DNA of 8,015 nucleotides, taken from positions 1 through 8,015 of the forward strand of contig JASHSA010000044.1 in assembly GCA_030037035.1 (NCBI GenBank), given 5' to 3'. Positions within the stretch are counted from its first letter, which is position 1. Each line of letters opens with the position of its first letter. Below are positions 1 to 5,718 of this stretch, piece after piece. The notes under the pieces were generated by a model. It was not told where the DNA came from. It worked only from the letters and a program-made list of their open reading frames with translations, and did no database searches. Source of the DNA: Thermoplasmata archaeon (GTDB taxonomy: Archaea > Thermoplasmatota > Thermoplasmata > Lutacidiplasmatales > UBA184). Made by a program: the position numbers and the translations under genes.

Positions 1-136
1 GGCCCGGCCCGAAGGAGTACGGCGTGTCGCACCAGGCGCAGCGGAGGTTGCAGCGGGCGGTGCGGACGAACGACGTCCGCACGCCCGTGAGCAGCCCCTC
101 GCCCTGGATCGAGTGGAAGACCTCGATCACGCGCAT
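1..136 (-). CDS. queE: 7-carboxy-7-deazaguanine synthase QueE, N-terminal part, cut by window edge
   Basis: Only the first 45 residues are present; the gene continues beyond base 1. The reading begins MRVIEVFHSIQGEG, which contains the family's SIQGEG substrate-binding segment. It then reaches a radical-SAM cluster RCNLRCAWCDT with Cys29, Cys33 and Cys36 in C-x3-C-x2-C spacing, as expected for the 4Fe-4S cluster that binds S-adenosylmethionine. QueE is known to convert 6-carboxytetrahydropterin to 7-carboxy-7-deazaguanine, on the route to preQ0; in archaea this feeds archaeosine in tRNA. The ATG at 136 is well supported: an in-frame TAG lies nine codons upstream and no other Met intervenes. 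A GGAGG lies 12 bases before the ATG, but the TATA-like element at 161-166 would place the transcript start at or near the ATG, so the GGAGG is probably not transcribed. The gene is divergent from leuS. The motif is distinctive despite the short length. Confidence 0.9.
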   Translation of the reverse strand, partial: MRVIEVFHSIQGEGLLTGVRTSFVRTARCNLRCAWCDTPYSFGPG

Positions 137-160
137 CGAGGCCGTGAGCCTCCGCCGACC

Positions 161-166
161 CTAAAG
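161..166 (-). promoter_or_regulatory. TATA-like element for queE
   Basis: The minus strand reads CTTTAG here, with the first T 29 bases before the queE ATG. That spacing suits an archaeal TATA box driving a leaderless or nearly leaderless transcript. The same CTTTAG hexamer lies 30 bases before the S53 protease start. Its TAG also forms the in-frame stop that bounds queE upstream. Functional assignment is inference from position and similarity. Confidence 0.5.
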
Positions 167-199
167 TCCTCGCGCCCGCGGCGGCGTGCGCGCGTCACC

Positions 200-207
200 T
201 CAAATAC
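200..207 (+). promoter_or_regulatory. TATA-like element for leuS
   Basis: TCAAATAC is a rare AT-rich run in this GC-rich sequence, with its first T 34 bases before the ATG at 234. It resembles the dcd element (TTAAATAG, 35 bases before its start). If used, the transcript would start close to 234, which favours that ATG over the GTG at 186, since 186 would lie upstream of the promoter. Confidence 0.45.
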
Positions 208-233
208 GCACCCCGGGTCGTTCCGCCGCCGTC

Positions 234-3185
234 ATGGAGCCGCTGGACGCCGCGCGATGGCAGGACGCCTGGAGGGCCGCGGGGCTACCCTCCGCGGCGC
301 GTCGCGACGGCCGCCGGAAGTTCTTCGCCGTCAACGCCTATCCCGGTCCGAGCGGCTTCCTGCACGCCGGCCACTTGCGGGGCTACGCGTACCTCGACGC
401 GCTTGGCCGCTACCACCGCATGCTCGGCGAGCAGGTCTTCCTGCCGATCGGGCTGCACGCGTCGGGCCTACCGGCGGTCGCCTGGGCCCAGAAGGTCCGG
501 GACCGCGACCCGACCGTCCTCCGGCAGCTCGAGGAGGCGGGGGTCTCCGAGGAGGAACGCCGCTCCCTCGAGGAGCCGGAGGCGGTGGCGCGGTACTTCG
601 CACGCAACTACCTGGGCGTCGTCGAGCGCTTCGGCGTGCTCGTCGACCGCGCGAGCGTCCTGACGACGATCGACGACGACTACCGGGCGTTCGTCCGGTG
701 GCAGCTCGACGCGCTCGCTGCCCGGGGCGCGGTCGGTCAGGGGACGCACTACGCCTCGGTCTGTCCGGTCTGCGGACCGGTGGCGGTCGACGCGGCGGAG
801 ACCGACCTCTCGCAGGGCGGGGACGCCGAGGTCGTCGCGTACACGACCGTCCCGTTCCTGCTCGACGACGGACGGATCCTGCTCGCCGCCACGCTGCGAC
901 CGGAGACCGTCTACGGCGTCACGAACCTCTGGGTCGCGCCCGAGGCCGAGCTCGCCGCCTGGCATCATCGCGAGCTTGTCTTCCTCGTCTCCCCCCCCGC
1001 CGCCGAGCGGCTCGTCGAACAGCACGGCGGGCGGGTCGGCCACCGGATCCGGGCCGCCGAGCTCCTCGGCCAGAGCCTACACGTTCCCCGCACCGGCCAG
1101 CGCGTGCCGGTCCTCGCGAGCCCGGTCGTCCACCCCGAGATCGGAACGGGGGTGGTGATGAGCGTCCCCGCGCACGCCCCGGCCGACGCGGCGGCGCTCC
1201 GCGAGCTCCCTCCCGTGGAACGGGCCCGCCTCGGGGCCCCGCGCGTCCTGCTCGAGGTCGGCGACGGGCTGTCGGCGTCCGAGGCGGAGCTGCTCCGGGG
1301 CCACGGCACCCCTGCCGAGAGGGCGCTTGAGGCCGTCGGCGCGCGCGGCCTCGGCGACCGCGCGCGCCTGGACGAGGCGACCGAGCGGCTCTACCGGCTC
1401 GAGTTCGTCCGGGGCCGGATGACCGTCCCGGAGCTCGAGGGGGTCAGCGTGCGCATCGCGCGCGAACGGGTCACCGCCGAGCTCGAGGGGGCCGGCACGA
1501 GTTTCGCGCTGCGCGAGTTCTCGAAGCCGGTCGTCTGCCGCAACGGCCACCCGGTCGTGATCCGTCGGGTCGCCGACCAGTGGTTCCTGCGCTACTCCGA
1601 TCCGGCGTGGAAGGCCGAGACCGTCGCGAGCTTCGCCGACCTCTCCGTCGTCCCCGACGAGTACGGCCGCGAGCTCCCCGGGATCGTCGACTGGTTCGAC
1701 GACCGACCGTGCACACGGCGGGGCCGCTGGCTCGGCACGCCGTTCCCGCTCGACCCGAGCTGGACCGTCGAGCCGATCGCGGACTCGACGTTCTACATGG
1801 CGTACTTCGTCGTGCGCCGTTTCGTCAGCACCGGCCGGCTGGAGGTCCGCCAGCTGACGGACGCGTTCTTCGACTTCGTGTTCCTCGGCGAGGGCCCCGG
1901 CGAGCCGAGCGTCGCGCGCGAGCTGCTCGAGGAGGTGCGCGCCGAGTTCCGCTACTGGTATCCGCTCGACCTCAACCTCGGCGGCAAGGAACATCGCCGC
2001 GTGCATTTCCCGGTGTTCCTGTTCACGCACGCGAAGCTCCTGCCGGCGGCGCTGCGGCCCCGCGGGGTCTTCGTCCACGGATGGATCACCGGCCCGGCCG
2101 GCGAGAAGGTCTCCAAGAAGGAGGTCGGCGCCAAGGGAGGGCGGATCCCCCCGATCGACGTCGCCTTCGAGCGCTGGGGGCCCGACGCCCTGCGGCTGTT
2201 CTACGTGCTCGCCGCCTCGTCGTCGCAGGACATCGCGTTCGACGGCGCGCTCGTCGAGGCGGCGGCGAGCCGCCTCGCGGAGGTCGAGCGCCTCGTGCGC
2301 GCGGCGCGCGGCGAGGGCGAGGGTCCCCCCGAGCTCGACGCGTGGCTCGCCTCGCGGGCGCACGAGATCCTCCGGCGGGTCCGAGCCGCGTACGCGACGC
2401 TCGACCTTCGGGCGGCCGCGGAGGCGACGTACGTGGAGCTTCCCGGTCTCCTGCGACGGTACTACGCACGAGGGGGGGTCGCCGGCGCCGCCACCGACCG
2501 CCTCGCGCGAGCGTGGATCCGGCTGCTGTCGCCGGTGACCCCTCACCTCGCCGAGCAGCTGGGGGAGGGGCTGTTCGCCGGCCTGGTCGCGAGCGAGCCG
2601 TTCCCTGCGCCCGAGGAGTTCCCCCGGTCGGAGGAAGCGGAGCGACGCGAGGCGTTCCTCGAACGCGTCGAGGAGGACCTACGGGCGGTCCTGCGGCCGC
2701 GCGAAGAGCGGGGCGAGCCCATGCCGGGGGAGCTGCTGTTCTTCGTGGCGGCGCCGTGGAAGACGCTCGTCGAGCGCTGGATGCGCGAGCTCGTCGACCG
2801 CGGCGAGGAGCCGAGCGTCCGCGCGGTGATGGAGCGCGCCGCGGCCCACGACGAGGTCGCCGCCTTCCGCGCCGAGGTCCCGCGCTACGTCCAGCGATTC
2901 GGTGCGCTCGTGCGCTCCGAGGCCCCGCTCGCCCCCGTCGAGGAGGAGGGCGACCTGCTGCGGGCGGCCGAGGGCTACCTCGTCCGGCGGCTCGGCTTCG
3001 CGTCGGTCTCCGTCTACCGCGAGGACGAGGGGGCGGCGCACGACCCCTTGGCGCGCCGCGAGCGCGCTCGCCCCGGGCGTCCGGCGTTCTACTTCGTCGG
3101 GGCGACCGGCGGTCCCCCGGCCGACGCGCGCCGACCGACAGCGCGTCGCGAGGACCGGACCGGATCGTCGCGCAGCCGGCCGTAG
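234..3185 (+). CDS. leuS: Leucyl-tRNA synthetase, archaeal type, with atypical KMSKS loop
   Basis: A class I synthetase of 983 residues that would charge tRNA-Leu with leucine in the cytoplasm. Residues 44-50 (HAGHLRG) are the HIGH motif. The inserted editing domain shows the threonine-rich TLRPETVYG (220-228) and GTGVVMSVPAHAPAD (304-318), whose Asp318 is the conserved residue of the post-transfer editing site. DQWF (448-451) and DSTFYMAYF (517-525) are typical of archaeal LeuRS. The signature loop is unusual: KVSKK (625-629) then EVGAKGG, about four residues longer than KMSKSKGN, and GGKEH (583-587) stands where GKD is usual. The C-terminal archaeal domain ends at about 955 (RPAFYFV); the last ~28 residues look like a read-on tail antisense to the GNAT gene. 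I chose the ATG at 234 because of the TATA element at 200; a GTG at 186 would add 16 unconvincing residues. A divergent LeuRS paralogue is possible. Confidence 0.9.
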   Translation: MEPLDAARWQDAWRAAGLPSAARRDGRRKFFAVNAYPGPSGFLHAGHLRGYAYLDALGRYHRMLGEQVFLPIGLHASGLPAVAWAQKVRDRDPTVLRQLEEAGVSEEERRSLEEPEAVARYFARNYLGVVERFGVLVDRASVLTTIDDDYRAFVRWQLDALAARGAVGQGTHYASVCPVCGPVAVDAAETDLSQGGDAEVVAYTTVPFLLDDGRILLAATLRPETVYGVTNLWVAPEAELAAWHHRELVFLVSPPAAERLVEQHGGRVGHRIRAAELLGQSLHVPRTGQRVPVLASPVVHPEIGTGVVMSVPAHAPADAAALRELPPVERARLGAPRVLLEVGDGLSASEAELLRGHGTPAERALEAVGARGLGDRARLDEATERLYRLEFVRGRMTVPELEGVSVRIARERVTAELEGAGTSFALREFSKPVVCRNGHPVVIRRVADQWFLRYSDPAWKAETVASFADLSVVPDEYGRELPGIVDWFDDRPCTRRGRWLGTPFPLDPSWTVEPIADSTFYMAYFVVRRFVSTGRLEVRQLTDAFFDFVFLGEGPGEPSVARELLEEVRAEFRYWYPLDLNLGGKEHRRVHFPVFLFTHAKLLPAALRPRGVFVHGWITGPAGEKVSKKEVGAKGGRIPPIDVAFERWGPDALRLFYVLAASSSQDIAFDGALVEAAASRLAEVERLVRAARGEGEGPPELDAWLASRAHEILRRVRAAYATLDLRAAAEATYVELPGLLRRYYARGGVAGAATDRLARAWIRLLSPVTPHLAEQLGEGLFAGLVASEPFPAPEEFPRSEEAERREAFLERVEEDLRAVLRPREERGEPMPGELLFFVAAPWKTLVERWMRELVDRGEEPSVRAVMERAAAHDEVAAFRAEVPRYVQRFGALVRSEAPLAPVEEEGDLLRAAEGYLVRRLGFASVSVYREDEGAAHDPLARRERARPGRPAFYFVGATGGPPADARRPTARREDRTGSSRSRP

Positions 3186-3742
3186 ACGAGTTCGTCCCGC
3201 GGTCGACCGCCCTTGCGTACCGCGGCGCGAAGCCGCCCCTCGTAGCGGAACCCCGCCGCGAGCAGCAGCGCGCTCGAGGCGGCGTTGCCGGGGAAGACCC
3301 GCGCCTCGAGCCGGTAGAGGCCGAGCCGCCGGAACGCCAGGCGCGTGACCGCCTCCAGGGCCTCCCGCCCGTAGCCTTGTCGGCGGAACGGGCGGCCGAT
3401 CCAGTAGCCGACCTCGGCACTGCGGTGCTCGGGGTCGACGCGATGCAGGCCGAAGCCCCCGACCAGCCGGCCGTCGGCGCGGCGCACGATCAGCAGCGGG
3501 AGGTTCGTAGCGGCCCGCCAGCCCTTCCGCCACCTCGCGTAGAACGCCGTGGCGTCCGCGGCCCGGTACGGGAACGGGATGCGGAGCGTCCAGCGAACGA
3601 CCGAGCGGTCGTTCAGCAGGCGGACGACCTCGCCCGCGTACCGTCGGTGCGGCAGGACGAGCTCGAGCCTGGGGGTCCGGGCGATCGGGGACCTCAGCGC
3701 GCGCACGCGGGAGGCGGCGTCGCGCCGGGCCGTCGCCGTCAT
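3089..3742 (-). CDS. GNAT N-acetyltransferase, RimJ/RimL-like
   Basis: 217 residues with the acetyl-CoA-dependent GNAT fold. The early segment TPRLELVLPHRRYAGEVVRL resembles the start of the RimJ/RimL (Acetyltransf_3) group. EVGYWIGRPF (110-119) followed by RRQGYG (120-125) is the R-x-x-G-x-G acetyl-CoA pyrophosphate loop, and FPGNAASSALLLAAGF (150-165) is the usual asparagine-containing motif B region. Relatives acetylate protein N-termini, small amines or antibiotics; the substrate here cannot be told. The ATG overlaps the dcd stop as ATGA, so translation is probably coupled; I see no strong ribosome-binding site. The reading frame stays open upstream into dcd but that part has no GNAT similarity. 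The family-like sequence ends at about residue 194; the remaining basic tail is antisense to the end of leuS, and the genes overlap by 97 bases tail to tail. Confidence 0.85.
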   Translation of the reverse strand: MTATARRDAASRVRALRSPIARTPRLELVLPHRRYAGEVVRLLNDRSVVRWTLRIPFPYRAADATAFYARWRKGWRAATNLPLLIVRRADGRLVGGFGLHRVDPEHRSAEVGYWIGRPFRRQGYGREALEAVTRLAFRRLGLYRLEARVFPGNAASSALLLAAGFRYEGRLRAAVRKGGRPRDELVYGRLRDDPVRSSRRAVGRRASAGGPPVAPTK

Positions 3743-4308
3743 CGAGGTCGCGTCCGCCGCCCCTGACGGGGGGACCGGAAGTTGAGGTACATCCGCGAAG
3801 GGGTCGGGTGGGCGCTCACGCGTCGGTACTTCGCCGAGCGCTTCGCCGAGTAGCTGCGCCGGACCGTCCCCGAGATCTCGAAGTAGATCAGCTGGCCGAC
3901 CGGCATGCCGGCGTAGACGCGGACCGGGAGCTTGACGCTCATCTCGAGCGTCCAGTAGTTGCAGAACCCCTCGTCGCCCTTGCCGGCGGTGGAGTGGATG
4001 TCGATCCCGAGGCGACCGACGCTCGACTTGCCTTCCAGGAACGGCACGAATCCGTGGGTCTCGGTGTACTCCTCCGTGACCCCGAGGTAGAGCTCCCCGG
4101 GGATCAGGACGTAGCCGTCCTTCGGGATCCGGAACTCGCGGACCGGGTTCGGGCGTCGCGCGTCCAACGCCGAGCCTCGGTAGACGGCGAGGTAGGGTCC
4201 GAGGTGCACGTCGTACGAGTTCGTTCCGAGACACGCGGCCCGGAACGGCCGGATGACGATCGCGCCACGGTCGAGCGCGTCGCGGATCTTCGCGTCGGAG
4301 AGGATCAT
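3739..4308 (-). CDS. dcd: dCTP deaminase
   Basis: 189 residues, the normal length for this homotrimeric enzyme of the dUTPase superfamily. It deaminates dCTP to dUTP, supplying the dUMP/dTTP route. The start MILSDAKIRDAL is typical. GKSSVGRLG (93-101) holds the conserved Ser and Arg of the nucleotide site, IHSTAG (104-109) matches the VHVTA region, and TLE (120-122) supplies the catalytic glutamate, Glu122. GMPVGQLIYFE (134-144) and AKYRR (159-163) complete the family pattern. A bifunctional dCTP deaminase/dUTPase, known in some archaea, cannot be excluded from sequence alone. It is the third gene of a minus-strand run: 27 bases after the MEMO stop, and overlapping the GNAT start by ATGA. It has its own TATA-like element inside the end of the MEMO gene, so it may be transcribed separately as well as by read-through. 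Confidence 0.93.
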   Translation of the reverse strand: MILSDAKIRDALDRGAIVIRPFRAACLGTNSYDVHLGPYLAVYRGSALDARRPNPVREFRIPKDGYVLIPGELYLGVTEEYTETHGFVPFLEGKSSVGRLGIDIHSTAGKGDEGFCNYWTLEMSVKLPVRVYAGMPVGQLIYFEISGTVRRSYSAKRSAKYRRVSAHPTPSRMYLNFRSPRQGRRTRPR

Positions 4309-4325
4309 CCGGGACGGCGGCGCAC

Positions 4326-4353
4326 GCGGCCCCCGCTATTTAAGCGGGGCCGC
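4326..4353. repeat. GC-rich inverted repeat centred on the dcd TATA box
   Basis: Perfect 7-base arms CCCCGCT (4331-4337) and AGCGGGG (4343-4349) flank a 5-base ATTTA loop. With C4330 bulged, four more pairs form (GCGG 4326-4329 with CCGC 4350-4353). The structure spans the last codons and stop of the MEMO gene and the dcd promoter. It could be a protein-binding palindrome, an RNA hairpin at the MEMO 3' end, or chance in GC-rich DNA. There is no following T-run to call it a classical terminator. Confidence 0.5.
4336..4344 (-). promoter_or_regulatory. TATA box for dcd, embedded in the MEMO stop codon
   Basis: The minus strand reads CTTAAATAG, the best TATA-like sequence in the window, with its first T 35 bases before the dcd ATG at 4308. 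The same nine bases are the last codons of the MEMO gene (CTT AAA TAG, Leu-Lys-stop). The spacing suggests a transcript starting a few bases before the dcd ATG, giving an almost leaderless mRNA. Confidence 0.55.
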
Positions 4354-5199
4354 CGGCGGGGACGGCGTCTCGAGGACGATCGCCGCGTAGCCGACGACGC
4401 TGTCCATCGGCTCGACCTCTCCCGAGTGGCCCCACCGCAGGAGGCTCGCCGCGAGCGGCAGCCCCGCGAGCGCGCTTAAGAGCACCGTCGTCGGGGCGAT
4501 GCCGCACATCGAGATCTGCTCGCGCGTGACGACCTCGTAGAGGCGGGCCGCGTCCCGCGCAAGGATCGCGTCGATCGCGAGCCGGTCGAGCCTCCGCGCG
4601 GTCTCCGGCGGGACGTAGTGGGAGAGGTCGCTCGAGGCGAGGATCAGGACGTCCCGGTCGGCGGTCGCCTCCCGCACCAGCCGACCGACCTTCTCAAGCT
4701 CGGGGAACGGACCGAACGGGATCTGGAGCGGGACGAACGACGGTTTCGGGAGGACGTACTCGAGGAACGGCAGCTGGACCTCGATCGAGGCCTCTCGCGC
4801 GTGGGCCCGTTCGTCGATCCCGACCGGCCCCCGCCGGAGCGCCCGGACCAGGTCCGCATCGACCGGGGTCGGGCCGAGCGGGGTCTGCCACGGCCGCGCC
4901 GAGAGCGCGGGTCCGACGCCCGCCCCGTAATGGTCGACGCCGAGGACGAGGACGGTGGCGGGAGGTCGCTCCGTCGCCACGCGCCGGTACACGTGGGCGG
5001 CGATCGCCCCGGAGTAGCGGTAGCCGGCGTGCGGGACGACCGCGGCGACGAGCCGCCGCTCGGGCGAGCGATGCCGGGGCGGCAGCTCCCCCGGACCACG
5101 ACGGTCGGTGAATCCGGCTTCGACCTCGGCGGCGAGCGCTCGGCCGTCGGCGGGATAGAACGTCCCGGCGACCGCCGGCGCTCGCGCCCCGGCCGTCAT
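4336..5199 (-). CDS. MEMO1 family protein (AmmeMemoRadiSam B)
   Basis: 287 residues covering the whole MEMO domain. Recognisable segments in order are PAVAGTFYP (8-16), PHAGYRYSG (56-64), GVDHYG (87-92), IEVQLPFL (139-146), SSDLSHYVPP (189-198), MCGIAP (231-236) and SVVGYAAIV (267-275). The fold is related to class III extradiol dioxygenases. Human MEMO1 binds iron or copper through two His and a Cys; by position the equivalents would be His57, His90 and Cys232, with Asp191 and His194 nearby. The usual REHS before IEVQLPFL is REAS here (Ala137), losing a well-conserved histidine. The archaeal role is unsettled; the gene often accompanies AMMECR1 and radical-SAM proteins, but neither is in this window. 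It starts 6 bases after the HIT stop without a clear ribosome-binding site, so co-transcription and coupling are likely. Confidence 0.9.
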   Translation of the reverse strand: MTAGARAPAVAGTFYPADGRALAAEVEAGFTDRRGPGELPPRHRSPERRLVAAVVPHAGYRYSGAIAAHVYRRVATERPPATVLVLGVDHYGAGVGPALSARPWQTPLGPTPVDADLVRALRRGPVGIDERAHAREASIEVQLPFLEYVLPKPSFVPLQIPFGPFPELEKVGRLVREATADRDVLILASSDLSHYVPPETARRLDRLAIDAILARDAARLYEVVTREQISMCGIAPTTVLLSALAGLPLAASLLRWGHSGEVEPMDSVVGYAAIVLETPSPPAAPLK

Positions 5200-5205
5200 C
5201 GACGC

Positions 5206-5628
5206 CTACGGGCGGGAGAGCTCGCGGACGAGCTCGCGTGCGTCGTCGTCCCGGAGACGGGCGCGGCCGCCGGCCTGGAACGGGTTCGACTCGCCGTAGC
5301 GGGGGATCACGTGGAAGTGCACGTGGAAGACGATCTGGCCGGCGTTCGCGCCGGCGTTGAGCGCGACGTTGTAGTCCGGCGCGAGACGCTCGACGCGGCG
5401 GCAGACCTCGTCGAGCGTCCTCACGAGCGCCATCTGGTCGTCGAACGGGATGTCGGTCAGCCGCGCCCCGTGGTGCCTCGGGATCACGAGAAGGTGGCCG
5501 CGGGTGAACGGAAAGAGGTCGAGGAACGCGGCGGTGGAGGTGTCCTCGTAGATCAGGTGGCCGGGGGCCTTGTGGGCGGCGATGTCGCAGAAGACGCACG
5601 CCTCGGCCGCCGGCTTCCCCTCGGGCAT
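5206..5628 (-). CDS. HIT family protein (histidine triad nucleotide hydrolase/transferase)
   Basis: 140 residues, the full length of a small HIT protein. CVFCDIAA (11-18) is the N-terminal C-x2-C that binds zinc in many members. FTRGHLLVIPRHH (41-53) is the conserved strand before the active site. NAGANAGQ (91-98) leads to HVHFHVIPR (102-110), the histidine triad, with His104 as the expected nucleophile that forms the nucleotidyl intermediate. Family members hydrolyse AMP-N-linked or dinucleoside polyphosphate substrates (Hint, Fhit); this sequence looks Hint-like, substrate unknown. The ATG at 5628 lies 31 bases after a TATA-like GTTTAG. The frame is open far upstream into the region antisense to the protease gene, but that is a shadow. 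It is the first gene of the four-gene minus-strand run. Confidence 0.93.
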   Translation of the reverse strand: MPEGKPAAEACVFCDIAAHKAPGHLIYEDTSTAAFLDLFPFTRGHLLVIPRHHGARLTDIPFDDQMALVRTLDEVCRRVERLAPDYNVALNAGANAGQIVFHVHFHVIPRYGESNPFQAGGRARLRDDDARELVRELSRP

Positions 5629-5654
5629 CTGGGCGCCGGGGAGAGGTCGGCGGA

Positions 5655-5660
5655 CTAAAC
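5655..5660 (-). promoter_or_regulatory. TATA-like element for the HIT-MEMO-dcd-GNAT run
   Basis: The minus strand reads GTTTAG with its first T 31 bases before the HIT ATG. It is the AT-rich core of a GC-rich stretch and matches the queE and protease elements in position and in the TTTAG core. It lies back to back with the protease element at 5688-5693. Confidence 0.45.
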
Positions 5661-5687
5661 GGTTGGTGGAGCGACCCGAGCGGTGTT

Positions 5688-5693
5688 CTTTAG
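5688..5693 (+). promoter_or_regulatory. TATA-like element for the S53 protease gene
   Basis: CTTTAG, with its first T 30 bases before the ATG at 5719, identical to the queE element. The expected start of transcription falls at or just before the ATG, suggesting a leaderless message. Confidence 0.5.
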
Positions 5694-5718
5694 GAGTAGG
5701 CCGTCTCCGGTGGAACGG

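Noticed and set aside
186..233. Earlier GTG start for leuS adding 16 residues
   Set aside because: The extra residues are not family-like, and the GTG lies upstream of the TATA-like element at 200-207 that is correctly spaced for ATG 234.
991..998. Run of eight C within leuS as a possible frameshift or slippage site
   Set aside because: The reading frame gives family-like LeuRS sequence on both sides, so no shift is needed.
113..1330. Long open frame on the plus strand overlapping leuS
   Set aside because: Arg/Pro/Gly-rich low-complexity translation out of frame with a recognisable leuS; expected in GC-rich DNA where stops are rare.
1077..2546. 489-codon open frame antisense to leuS
   Set aside because: No recognisable motif, composition typical of antisense shadows, and fully inside leuS.
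3098..3185. Frameshift in leuS explaining its odd tail
   Set aside because: The archaeal LeuRS C-terminal domain is complete through RPAFYFV before the tail, so simple read-on to the next stop suffices.
3743..4234. Upstream extension of the GNAT frame through dcd
   Set aside because: It is the alternate frame of dcd with no GNAT similarity; the ATG overlapping the dcd stop is the natural start.
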